Positions 41,951-52,712 of a stretch of DNA of 64,000 bases are shown piece by piece; the stretch's first letter is position 1; every line of letters starts with the position of its first letter. The position numbers and the translations under genes are program-made. Where the stretch lies: NCBI GenBank assembly GCA_036924285.1, contig JAYKYS010000006.1, positions 22,046,001 through 22,110,000 of the forward strand. The letters are read 5' to 3'. Source of the DNA: Asterella californica (lineage: Eukaryota > Streptophyta > Marchantiopsida > Marchantiales > Aytoniaceae). The notes beneath the pieces were generated by a model. That model did not search any database. It saw only the letters and a list, made by a program, of their open reading frames with translations, and was not told where the DNA came from.

Positions 41951-44465
41951 TCCATCTCTTCTAAACCTGCAAATCCTCCGGTATGTGCCAAAAGACCTAC
42001 CAAGAGGAGTGGATCGGTATCTCATAATCTCCTCACCCCCATCTATCTTCTTGATCGTTGTGTCCTTGATATCTTTGAATCTTAAACTTTGTCTCTTCTA
42101 ACTTCCGTAATCCATATGTAGCATTGTTGAATACTTCATCTATCACATACAACTAGAACCATCTGTGCTGATTGTCTAGACAATTGACATAGACAAGAAT
42201 CAAATCATTCTCTTGGATAGCTCTAGGTTTTAGTCGATGTCACTCATCGAATCTAGCTTTGTTCTGCAAGCGAACCTCTTTTAACGTATCCAAGGTAATC
42301 TGCACGTCCTCAAACCTGTGTTCCAATTGCCGAATCGTCTGAAGTTCCTTCCATATCAAGTTATCCTCCCAAGATAACAAGCTCCATGTTGATACATATT
42401 CTTTGGTCGACATGATAGACTTTTGATTGTCATGAGTTCCACAGTCATGTAACTTGTCACAAAGCTATGTGTCACTCGATCTGCTCATAAAATGAATGAT
42501 ACATCAATTTCTCATTGCAAGCCTTCATCAACGTCTTCATGATAAGTGGATGTCCATGTTCGTTATTGATATTTCCTTTGGAGTTGTAAGCATTTGTAAG
42601 TGACAACTTCACCCCACATCTCTCAAAGAAATCACGAGTTTCATCTGCGTCCAACTATCATCGATCCGCCGTTATCTTCCTTATGCTCCCATAACAACAA
42701 ATAACCTCATCCAAAAAAACCGGCATATTCCCTCAGTTGACTTCGTTCAAAATGCTCTCTTTCGACTTGATTTGACAAATCTTCTTGAGCGAGTACCAAA
42801 TTTCTCATCTTCCACAATCCCACTTGCATCGTCCTCAAGTCCACAACCCACTTAAATGAATCATCAAAGGATAAGTCGGATGTTGTCCGTCTCAATATCG
42901 GATGTTTGAGTACATCTAACAAGTCAACCAAGATTTCACAAAAAAAGTACGTCTCTGTACATGTTCTTCCATCAGTACATGTCCTTCTATCGGTAAAGGT
43001 CCAAATTTCTCGATGTCTTGCTCATAAGATTTCATGAAACTCCTTCAACAACTTATGTTGATCCTCCTTCACGAAAATCATCCATGGCGACATTTCACCC
43101 TTTCACTTTGATCTCTTTCACATGAATCTGCCCTGCAACAAATAGTTGTAAGTCTTCTTTTGAATCCTACGGAACGCCTCGTTTGTCCATTCTTCTCGTC
43201 TCGTTAGCGTACTTAAATATCTCTCGATATCTAATAGCTCTCCTTCGTATAACTCTTCTACCAACAACTCATCCTCCTTCCATGTGCATGTTGTAGCATA
43301 GAACTTAGCACTCACGTCTTCCACATCATCGATCATGTCTGTTATTGTATCGAGTCTTTGATAACATATCCGCTACTAGATTATCCTTCCTTGCGATATG
43401 TCTAAACTCTGGGTTTAGATACTTGATTTACGTAATCTATCTCAGAATCGTGATGTCAGGAATCGTATAATTCATAATCATCCTCAACAACGATAAACAA
43501 TCAGTTTCAACTACCACTGATGTCTCTGTCAAATATTCCTTCTCTATTTTCATGATTGAAACAATATCCCATAGTTCCTATTTCACCTGTGGATACACTC
43601 GTTGACGAGCGTTTAACACCTTGGCTCCAAATTGCACGATAAAACTATCTACGTTAGTGACGTCTTGGCGAACGACCCATCCAACAACAATCAGATTAAT
43701 ATCCACGGTGAGGATTACTAGTTTTCCACCCTTATAATCAATTCTCCAACATTAGAGGTGACGATAGTAACTCTTTAAACTTCTGCATTGTCTCCATATG
43801 CTCTTCTTCTCATCAAGACTTATGACCTTTGCGTAGTAACCCATATAATATGAAATCCATATATGATAGAAAATGCAAGCATATAGAAATCTCCATATCT
43901 CTATCAAGGAGTTACAAACCTCTTTCATCCTCCTGATGGCATCTACTTTACTCGGATTAAATTTACGTCTAAATGATCCGCATAAGTGACCTATGGTTAC
44001 AATCTCCTTAATACCAAACATAGACTTTGCCACTGAAAGTGTGAGATGAACCTCCTCGATTCTAGTTAAGATCACCTCATAATCTTTGATGTGATCGATG
44101 ACGTATCACGACACCCACTCTAATCTAGCACTCCCTACATCCTTTGATCAACACATCATCTAAGAACAGCATTGTCTTCTCGAGAATAAAATCTCTTAGC
44201 ACCATGTTCATCATGTTCATCACTTGAGCCATCAAGTTAGTAGCTCGATGTGGTAACGTGCACATTCTAACTAACTCCAATGGTGTGCGCATCATTGTCA
44301 TGTTCCTACTCCCTTCTACGAGTTGAAATTGGTTATACATCGAGTATGGCTCACTATCGAATAAATCATTCGTCTTGCAAACACTCCGACAAATTCATCC
44401 ATGATTGATCATACCCTTATATTTCTTATTGCAATTGCGTTCGTCAATCACCAAGTAGATCATCT
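41951..44465 (-). pseudogene. Decayed Ty3/gypsy pol, minus strand (element D)
   Basis: From high to low coordinates: RT with RNIRV, MDEFVGVFARR and MYNQFQL, MRTPLELVRMCTLP and the active site LFLDDVLIKG (within 44125-44340); RT/RNase H linker with IGHLCGSFRRKFNPSKVDAI (43752-44075); the connector DVEDVSAKFY and YLSTLTRREEWTNEAFRR (43118-43336); and integrase with FKWVVDL (42707-42931) and FFERCGVKLSLTNAYNSKGN (42472-42654). The frame is broken many times. The start at about 44465 is not natural: RNase H sequence of another copy joins RT sequence there. Confidence 0.85.
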
Positions 44466-44686
44466 TTGGACTAGTATCCACTGTGACAATGATAGATGGT
44501 CAACTCTTTTCAACACAATTGGAGACTTAAGAGTCTCCTTCAACTTGTTCATAGCTTCATGATGGATTGAAGTCCATGTAAACTTCTTATTTTCTCTCAA
44601 TAGTGCATACAAAGGTTCCACAACATGAGCATAATGAGGAATGGATATGCAATAAAATACGCAAGTTCTTAGAAAATGTCGAACCT
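44466..44686 (-). pseudogene. RNase H-region fragment of element C, minus strand
   Basis: The minus strand reads EVRHFLRTCVFY, IPHYAHVVEPLYALLRE and a TVDTS-like end, matching EVRRFLDACVFY to VLTVDTSP at 50588-50820. Its upstream coding partner is not next to it: it lies beyond the inserted full-length element, at 55666-55963. The two join in phase across the shared four bases ACGG. Confidence 0.8.
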
Positions 44687-44690
44687 CCGT

Positions 44691-46710
44691 TGTCGTGTCG
44701 TGGACCGGCTTCTATCTGAAATTCAGACTTCGATGCTTGTCGCTCCAAAGACACTCATGAGAAAGACAAGCTAGGCCTTAGCTTACGGACTTTTGGCTTC
44801 ATTTCGGATCTCTATTTTCATCACATAGATGGGTAGAGCTCCTTGTCAGCTTTCCATAGGCACTTCATCTACTTCGTTTGGACGCCTAGTGGAGAAGTTA
44901 CAAGACTCGAAAGATGGAGAAAACAAGCTAAGCCCTAGCTTACGGGCTTTTGGCACAACTTTGGATCTTCGTTTTTATCGCACCAATGGATAGAGCTCCT
45001 TGTCAGCTTTCCATAGGCACTTCATCTACTTCGTTTGGACGCCTAGTGGAAAAGTTACAAGATTCGAAAGATGGAGAAAACAAGCTAGGCCCCAGCTTAC
45101 GTGCTTTTGGCGCAACTTCGGATCTTCACTTTCATCACATAGATGGGTAGAGCTCGCTGTCAGCTTTTCATGGGCATCTTGTTTACTTCGTTTGGACATC
45201 CAGAGAAGAAGTTATGCGATTCGAAAGAAAGTAAAATCAAGCTAGACTCCTAGTTACTTGTTGACTGGGTATTTAGGACTTCAGGCGTTATATCAAAGAC
45301 GCAAGGGGCCTGCTCTTATTATTCAGGAGAGAACTGTACGTACAGAGACTGTTGCAAGGGGGCTGCTTAAGGGGCTTGCTTGTTCTTGCGACCTGTCGGT
45401 GGACGTTTTGGAGAATTGGGAAGTCCAATACACGCGCGCAAGGTGTCATCGGGTTCAGATCTTTGCAAGCTACGCACAGGTTAAGACGGTTCTTGAAGAG
45501 ACGGATCGGGGGTTGTGTTCTGAGAGAAATTGAGACGCAAGAAGCAGATTTGGAGTTTTCAGTTACCTGTGAAGGAGAGTTGGACCGTTCGAACCGTTCC
45601 GGAGTCCAAACTTGCTATCCTTGGATCCATCGGGATCAGAACAACGAGTTCTTCAGGAAATTGAAGACGATACAAAGTTTCATCAGGCGGTTTGGGAGTT
45701 GTGAGTGAAATTGGCTTGCAGAGAAGCGCTTGCGTCAGGTTTTTCATCGCCTACGACTTGAGATTGGATTGTTCTTCGCGATCGGTGAGCCAAGCTCTTC
45801 GTTCTTGGTGCCTACGCGATCAAGGAGTCTTGATCTACTCATAGGAGAAGACCGTGTGTGGATTGGATTGTTGGTTTGGGTGTGGTGAGCGAGGTTGAGC
45901 CGCAGGGAGCCGATTTACGTCAGTTTTTTGTAATCTGCGACCAAATTTCTCGAGTGGTTTTGCAAAGGGATCTCCGAACGGCTTGTTTGGAGTCTTGTTG
46001 GGTTCAGGGTAGCTAGATCTACCTACCAGAGAAGACAGATATCAGTTTGGACGATCCGTTTGTGCGGTGTGAGCGGTTTTAAGCCGCAGGGAGGAGTTTT
46101 TGAAGGTTCGGTCATCTGCGACAGAAAATCGGCGATATCTCGACTATCGGGAGTCGGATCTGAAGGTTTCTTGAGCCAACGGAGTCAGGGAAGGAGACCC
46201 TATCAACATTTGAAGATCGTTTGGCGAAAAGAGAAAGTTCCCAGATAGGTCTTTGTCGGTTCCTTCGCTACAGGTTTCGTCCTTTTGAGTTCGTTAAGGA
46301 CTTAGTTGGTTGTGTTTAGCTTGTGGTAGCTAGCTTTAGCCAAGAGCTAGTGTGTGGATGTGCTTTGGACTTGGGTTTGGATCGCGTGATACTGTTGTGG
46401 CTCTGTTTGTTAGCAAAGAGAAGTTTCTCTTGCTTTGAGCTACGTTTCGACGATTTCAGGCTAGGGTTGCGATTCAAGGGTTTGTTTTAGAGCTTCTTAA
46501 GTAGGTTACAGACCGCTCTGGTCTGTTCCTCAGTTTTGTGCTGTTAGGAGAAAGAAACGGCAGTGTACATACATTTGGAGTGGTATATATTGCACGTTTG
46601 TTTTCGTGGTTGTTCTTCTTTGTCTTGTCTCTGTTTGGCACACAGCATCTCCACAGCCAGGAACCTCGTGTTTTTCTGGACATCCTTCACGCAAAATATC
46701 CGACACGATA
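44691..46710 (+). repeat. 5' LTR (type A), 2020 bases
   Basis: It starts TGTCGTGTCG and ends CGACACGATA, which match as inverted repeats in 9 of 10 positions. The end is TA where CA is usual. Three tandem 157-base units occupy part of U3. A TATTTA(A) box near 45268 (better in the 3' copy at about 53291) is a possible promoter; a TATATA near 46586 is another. Confidence 0.92.
44769..45239 (+). repeat. Three tandem 157-base units inside the U3 of the 5' LTR
   Basis: Units start at 44769, 44926 and 45083, each at AGCTARGSC; the next AGCTAGACTC at 45240 marks the end. Each unit includes GGTAGAGCTC-like sequence and CTTCGTTTGGACGYCTAG. The same array with the same period is in the 3' LTR from 52791. 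Repeated U3 blocks often act as enhancers in LTR elements; that role is inferred. Confidence 0.88.
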
Positions 46711-46713
46711 CGG

Positions 46714-46731
46714 TGGTGAACTCGACGTGAA
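46714..46731 (+). other. Candidate primer-binding site
   Basis: TGGTGAACTCGACGTGAA begins three bases after the 5' LTR and starts with TGG, as sites complementary to a tRNA CCA end do. It is conserved over 18 bases in the diverged copy at 34381-34398, which supports function. It does not match the usual plant initiator-Met site (TGGTATCAGAGC). Confidence 0.6.
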
Positions 46732-46785
46732 GGTCTAGGGTGGAGATTCTTCTGTGTGTGAACTTTGAAGAAGAGATTGGCAGTC

Positions 46786-47838
46786 ATGAGTGGGGATGGA
46801 AAAGGTGATGGAGATGGAGCTAGTGGTTCAGGTGGGTTACCAAGGGTGCAGTTGGATTCGGCGACTGCATCGATGTTCCAAGCTTTCACTTTGTTCTTAC
46901 GGCAGCAACAGTGTGATGAGCGGAAGGAAGCTTTGGCAACAAAGGCGCTACAAGCGGTGGTCAGCAGGATTGACCAGTTTGATGGAAGAGATGTCTCAAG
47001 ATATTTGAGGCATTATGTGAAGGAGATGGAGCTGAACCGGGTCTCAGAAGATGAGATGATTGAGACGTTTGAATTAGCAGCGGCTCCAGAGATTAGAGAT
47101 CATGTTAAAATGCTAACGAAGCATTTTAACAAAGACTGGGAGACGTTTGCTCGTGCTTTGATGGATGAGTACTTCTTGGAGGGCTCTGATCGAGTCACCA
47201 AGAAGTCATTCTTAGAGTGGGTTGAGCAACCGAAGAAGGGTTTACAAGCCACAGAGTTGCTCAGGGAGTTTGAGAAGCAGTTTTCACGGCTAACCAGGAT
47301 GGAGAAGTTGACATTGCAGTCCAACAAGACAGAGCTATTTCTTCGGGCTGCAGATGAGAAGTTGCAGGAGAAGCTAGAGGTACTTCTGGAAGACCGAGAG
47401 GAGGACGATGGATTGACTAGTAGTTGGAAGAAGGTTGAAGAAGTTGTTGGTCTGCTCACCAAGAGAGAGCGGAGGCGAGAGAAGGTTCCTGTTAGGAGAC
47501 AGGCGCCAACACCTACAGCTGTAACACTTGTTCTTGTAGTCCGACCAGTGGTTCCTGTTGCTAGACAGGTAGTACCAGTTGTTCCAGTTGTTCCAGTTGT
47601 TCAGGCACCTATGGTACCTCCGAAGAAGGATGATTCAAACTTTGAGGAGATTTTGCGTGGAATGCGAGATCTGCAGATTAAGCTCACAAGATTGGAAGAG
47701 AAGGGGTCTATAAGCGGAGCGAAACCTGTTGAGAAGCAAGGCTGGATCCAGCGGTGTATCTGGTGCGATGGTACCGATCATCCGCGCAGAGATTGCAAGG
47801 AGTTCAGTGATACCTTGCAGCAAGGGGTAATCTTCTGA
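46786..47838 (+). CDS. gag: Gag polyprotein of the Ty3/gypsy element
   Basis: The ATG at 46786 opens a frame to TGA 47836-47838. The first 100 residues are capsid-like, with FRQQQCDERKEAL-type and FDGRDVSRYLRHYV phrases as in retrotransposon gag families. A region of repeated Val-Pro-Val follows (about 47480-47620), then a coiled-coil-like helix. A CCHC zinc knuckle CIWCDGTDHPRRDC (CX2CX4HX4C, about 47755-47797) binds RNA. The next frame (47839-49185) is in the same phase, so gag and protease may be separated only by this TGA: either an old mutation or a readthrough stop. It forms the particle that packages element RNA. Confidence 0.85.
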   Translation: MSGDGKGDGDGASGSGGLPRVQLDSATASMFQAFTLFLRQQQCDERKEALATKALQAVVSRIDQFDGRDVSRYLRHYVKEMELNRVSEDEMIETFELAAAPEIRDHVKMLTKHFNKDWETFARALMDEYFLEGSDRVTKKSFLEWVEQPKKGLQATELLREFEKQFSRLTRMEKLTLQSNKTELFLRAADEKLQEKLEVLLEDREEDDGLTSSWKKVEEVVGLLTKRERRREKVPVRRQAPTPTAVTLVLVVRPVVPVARQVVPVVPVVPVVQAPMVPPKKDDSNFEEILRGMRDLQIKLTRLEEKGSISGAKPVEKQGWIQRCIWCDGTDHPRRDCKEFSDTLQQGVIF

Positions 47839-49185
47839 AAAGATGGAAAGGTAGCGTTGAGGGATACTGGTGCACTTCTTCAGACCAACTTTGGTAGAGG
47901 AGGGATGAAGAAGTTGGTTGAGGACCACCTATCAGCGCAAGCAATTGCAATCGTGGAAGCTGGAACTTATGGCACAAGGGTTGAGGATCAAGCTGAGAGG
48001 AGTTTCAACAAGGAGGTTGAGTCAAGTGGATTGTGGTCATCTACCATCTCCATGAAACAGAAAGGGAAGATGACACGTGAAACATTGATGAGGACAGCTG
48101 CTACGATCAGAAGGGATACTGGATGGGAGGTTCCAGTAGAAGCTCTATCGGTGCATGCGTACATCGTCAAGAACCAACACGAAACGTTGTTGGAAGAGAA
48201 GAGAAGGCGAGATTCAAAGGATGCAAGGGAAGGAACTTCTTCCAAGAGACAGACTCGAGGGGAGAAGGTTCGCCAAGAGCTTCGGGATGCAGGAGCTCAA
48301 GACCTACCGATGGACGATGCTCCTTCTCCATCGAAGGAGAAATCTCAGAAGGAGAAGGGTAAGCCGGCTGCGTACAAGCTACAGTCGGATATCAAAGCAT
48401 CAACAGACTTGAAGGGAGTCTTGGAAGATCGCATTCTGAATGCGAAGGTGGAGTTTACTTTGAGAGAAGTGTTAGGCATCACCAAGCGTGAGTTTCATGA
48501 TGTCATCAAATGGAAACGACAGATTACGGGTGAGACTGGTTTATCGCATGCTTTGGATACTAGGATGTCTGTGGATGAGGAGAGAGAGCTTGCAAGGTGC
48601 AGTGTCTATTCTCCAGAGGAAGAAAGAAATCGAAGGCGCAGGGTGCATTTTGAGGATAAAGAAGAGGATGGGAAGCGGAGCTCAAGTCATTACAGCCACA
48701 GTCACTGGGCTCGAGCTACGACGGAAATGTTGGTGAGGATCGAGGACTTGGATGAGTCAGTGGTTGCTCTGATCGATCATGGATCAGAAATCAACATCAT
48801 GTCGAAAGAGTTGTACAAGAGGAAGAAGTGGCCGATCGACACAGAGCATGGATGGGTCATAAGAGCAGCCAACAACACGAGAGGAGACTTGTATGGAGCT
48901 TGTCCAGACATCAGAGTGCACGTAGGTGATGTTGCTATCGAGCAAAACTTCTTTGTTCAGGAAGCAACATCATACCCACTCATTCTGGGCCAACCTTTCA
49001 TCATAGCAACCCGGATGGAGACAAAGGTACTAGACGACAGATCTGCGTATGCTAGGATCCGAAGTCAAGATGGGAAGAGAGCGGTACAGTTCCTGACTGT
49101 ACCGTCCAACCACGAGCGCAACCGAGATCATTTGAGGGAGAAGCCGCTTCCAAGGATGAGTGAAGAGTTCAAGGATTTTCATTGA
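47839..49185 (+). CDS. pro: Aspartic protease region of the Ty3/gypsy element
   Basis: In phase with gag across a TGA. The first 250 residues are charged and lysine-rich with no domain I recognise. The protease core follows: LVRIEDLDESVVALIDHGSE, with active site Asp-His-Gly at 48775-48783, then INIMSKELYK and YPLILGQPFI (the hydrophobic-Gly flap/psi region). Most retropepsins have Asp-Thr/Ser-Gly. In my recollection, the DHG form is shared by the related elements of mosses and fungi, so it may be a family trait and not damage. It would cleave the Gag-Pol precursor. The frame ends at TGA 49183-49185. Confidence 0.75.
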   Translation, partial: KDGKVALRDTGALLQTNFGRGGMKKLVEDHLSAQAIAIVEAGTYGTRVEDQAERSFNKEVESSGLWSSTISMKQKGKMTRETLMRTAATIRRDTGWEVPVEALSVHAYIVKNQHETLLEEKRRRDSKDAREGTSSKRQTRGEKVRQELRDAGAQDLPMDDAPSPSKEKSQKEKGKPAAYKLQSDIKASTDLKGVLEDRILNAKVEFTLREVLGITKREFHDVIKWKRQITGETGLSHALDTRMSVDEERELARCSVYSPEEERNRRRRVHFEDKEEDGKRSSSHYSHSHWARATTEMLVRIEDLDESVVALIDHGSEINIMSKELYKRKKWPIDTEHGWVIRAANNTRGDLYGACPDIRVHVGDVAIEQNFFVQEATSYPLILGQPFIIATRMETKVLDDRSAYARIRSQDGKRAVQFLTVPSNHERNRDHLREKPLPRMSEEFKDFH

Positions 49186-52100
49186 GTACCACTATAGAGC
49201 GAGATTGTGGTGGTGCGCAAGAGAAGGTACTCTCGCTTGATGGAGATAGTGCCTTTTGTACAAGATTTATTGGATTTTCAGAGTGTGGGATTGCTATCTA
49301 CAAGAAGGTAGAAGAGCTGAGAAGAAAAGAACAAAAATATTTGCGTGGTGTTGAGTTGATGTTGAAAGAGTTGGGTGAGCTAGAAGGGGATGAATGGATT
49401 TCTGGTGTTTATGAAGAGGATGGGTTGGAAGATCCCTTGCGAGAAATCATGTCTATTGGATGGGAGGATATGGATAAGGTCGTGCAGATTCATTCAAGGG
49501 AGGTCTATTCGGTGATCGAATCATTCCGTGCACCGGAGGTTCGAGTTGAGACAAGGTACAAGACAATGGATAGGAAAGTAAAGCCAGTTGCTGGTCCATC
49601 AACCAACAGATGGATCGAGCTTCAAAAGAGAAGAGTTTGAGAGATCCTGCAATGATAGGACACAAGTTCACGGAGAAAACTCTTGAAGAGCTGAAGATTG
49701 GATCTGATGGGTCTCTTCTACCAGAAGAGAGGATGTGCTTCAAGGAGATGCTTTCACGACATGGGAAAGCATTTGTCTTTGAGTCACATGAGATTGGATG
49801 TGTAGACCCGTACGTTGTTACCCCGATGGTTATCTTCACGGTACCGCATGTGCCATGGAACCTGAGATCAATTCCAGTACCGCGGGCTCACTTGCCCAAA
49901 CTAGTGGAGTTGCTGAAGGAGAAGATGCGGATGAAGATCTTGGAGCCGTCGTTTGCACCGTATTCGAGCAGATGGTTTACAGTGTCTAAGAAGAATGAGT
50001 CGCTGAGGTTCATCCAAGACATGCAACCGGTGAACGCAGTAATAATCAGAAATACTGGGGTGGGACCGATTGTGGATGAGTTTGCTGAAGCGTTTGCGGG
50101 AAGAGCAATTTATTCAATGAGAGATCTTTACTCGAGATATGATCAATTTCAACTAGCGGAGGAGAGCAGAAGCTTCACGACAATGAGGACACCTTTGGGT
50201 TGGTTCGGATGTGTACCTTACCATAGGGAGCTACCAACTCGGTAGCACATATGATGAACGGGATGAATCAAGTTCTAAGGGACTTCATCCCTGAAAAGAC
50301 GATGCCGTTCTTGGATGACATCCCCATCAAAGGATGTGTGGAAGATGAGAAGGATGAAGCATTAGATCAGAGGGGTGTCGACGATACGTCATCAATCACA
50401 TCGCAGACTGTGAGAAGATCCTATCTCGACTTGAGGAAGTTCATCTTACACTGTCAGGTGCGAAGTCTACATTTGGGGTTAGAGAGGTTTTGATCGTTGG
50501 TCATTTGTGCGGATCGTTTGGTCGAAAGCCAGATCCGAACAAGGTGGATGCGATTGGAAGGATGAAGGAGGTTTGCAACTCGCTGACAGAAGTAAGGAGA
50601 TTTTTGGATGCTTGTGTATTCTACCACATTTGGATTCCTCATTATGCGCATGTGACGGATCCGTTGTATGGATTGTTGCGTAAGGGTCATAAGTTCAGAT
50701 GGGAGGAAAAGCATACTGATGCAGTAAGGAAGCTAAAGTCCTTACTATCATCTCCTCTAGTTCTAGGAAGGATTGATTACAAGGGTGCTAGGCCGGTGGT
50801 TCTTACAGTGGATACAAGTCCAGTTGCAATTGGATGGGCAGTCGGACAGGATGATGAGGATAGAGATAGGTTTGCGGTTAGGTTCGGAGCGAAGGTGTTA
50901 AGTCCTTGACAACGTGCTTACTCGCAAGTGAAGAGAGAACTGTGGGGTATTGTTTCAGCTATGAAAACTGAGAAAGAGTATTTGATTGGAGCAGTAGTGG
51001 TGGTTGAAACTGATTGCTGTCCGTTGTTAGGGATGATCATGAATTGTTCAACTCCTGATATTGCGATGTTACGATGGATCGCATATATCAAGTCGTTGAA
51101 CCCGGAGTTTAGACATATCGCAGGGAAAGATAATCCGATGACGGATATGTTATCTCGAGCTCGGTATGATGGGGAGAATGAAATGGTTGAAGATATTGAC
51201 GACGTGAGTGCAAAGTTCTATTCGATTGCACAGACAGGAAGAGAAGATGAGTTATTTGTTGAAGGGTTGTATGATGATGATTTGCTTGATATCGTGAGGT
51301 ACCTTAGTACGATGGTTAAGCAGACAGGTTGGACGGATGAGAGGTTTCGGAGAGTTCGAAGGAAGGCCTACAACTTCATGTTGCAGGATGGGTTTCTTTG
51401 GAAGCGATCAAAGCAGAAAGGTGGGGTACCGCTACGAGTGATTTGCAACAAGAAAGATCAGCAGAAGTTGCTCAAGGCGTTCCATGAGAGTCTTTGGGCT
51501 GGACATCGAGGGATTTGGGCCACTTTTACCAAGATAAAAGAGCGGTATTGGTGGAAAAACATGTACAAGGATGTTGTATCTTTTGTGGAGTCTTGTTTGA
51601 AATGTCAGATGTATTCGAACATCCGACATCGTGACGGATTACATCCGACTTATCCGTTGGCAATCCACTTCAAGTGGGTGATAGACTTGGTGATTATGCC
51701 GGTTGGATTATGACAGATGAGATACTTGGTACTTGCTAGAGAGTATATTTCAAATCAAGTCGAGGGTAGGGCGCTTCGGACGAAGACAACTGAAGGGGTA
51801 TGTAAATTTCTCTTGGAAGAGGTTGTTTGTCGGTATGGATGTGTGGGAAAGATCACTGCAGATCGGGGAGAGTTAGATGCACATGAGGCTCGTGAATTCT
51901 TTGCAAGGTGTGGGATGAGGTTGTCACTGACAACTGCTTACAACCCCGAAGGGAATGCCAAAAGTGAACGTGGTCATCCACCCATTGTGAAGGCCTTGGT
52001 GAAGGCCTGCAACGGAAGGGTGTGCGAGTGACCTCGACTCTTATCATTTGCGTTATGGGCAGATAGAACGACACACAGCTCTGTGACAGGTTACATGCCG

Positions 52101-52553
52101 GTGGAACTCATCACAGGTCAGAAACCTATCATGCCGATTGAAGAACACGTTTTGACATGGAGTGTGTTACCTTGGGAGGACAATTTGACTAGGGAAGAGC
52201 TTCTTGCTATTCGAATTAAGCAGTTGGAGAGAAGACCAGAGGATATCCAAACTGCTTTGGATAGATTGCGAGAAGCACGATTGAAGAACAAGGTCAGATT
52301 TGATCAGCGACATCGTTTGAGACCTAGGGAAATCAAGGAAGGTGATTGGGTGTTAGTCTATGATAATAGTCTAGACAACCAGCATGGTGCACTCCGGAAG
52401 TTTTCCAGAAAATGATTTGGTCCGTATGTGGTGAAGAAGGTTCATGATAACGCAACTTACGCTCTGTAAGAGTTGGATGGAACGAGCTTGAAGATACCAG
52501 TGGCAGGTAAACGTGTCAAGATTTTCAAAAAGAGAGATGAGGAGGTCGATTGA
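49186..52553 (+). pseudogene. pol: Pol of the Ty3/gypsy element: RT, RNase H, integrase (broken)
   Basis: A linker (frame open to 49640) leads to RT: RFIQDMQPVNAVIIRN, GPIVDEFAEAFAGRAIYSM, YDQFQL, active site FLDD (50308-50319). RNase H follows with VLTVDTSP and IGWAVGQ (50490-50909). Then comes integrase: zinc-binding FHESLWAGHRG plus CLKC, and the DDE triad in VIDLVIMPVG, KITADRGE and NAKSERGH. I see no chromodomain. Breaks: phase changes near 50190 and 50375; stops TAG near 50218 and TGA at 50907, 51711, 52029 and 52413, plus a TAA near 52467. Several are at Trp or Arg positions of the relative at 35.3-36.5 kb. It copies element RNA into DNA and inserts it. Confidence 0.92.
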
Positions 52554-52700
52554 GCAGATATCTTGACGGAGTTTCAGTTTGAGGATGAGGATTATGCAAA
52601 AGACCTTGAAGGTGAGGTTGGCTACGATGAGAAGTAGGACGATAAGCTGGTCCACTCCTTGGTTGGTATCTCTGGTGCATACCGGAGGATGCACAGGTTC

Positions 52701-52712
52701 AGAGGGGGTGGA
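52701..52712 (+). promoter_or_regulatory. Polypurine tract
   Basis: AGAGGGGGTGGA lies directly before the 3' LTR start TGTCGTGTCG and is the expected plus-strand primer. Confidence 0.85.

Noticed and set aside
44950..45747. Frames of 60-118 codons inside the LTRs, repeated at 52972-53770
   Set aside because: They lie in U3/R repeats of the LTR; similarity between the two sets reflects LTR identity, not protein selection.
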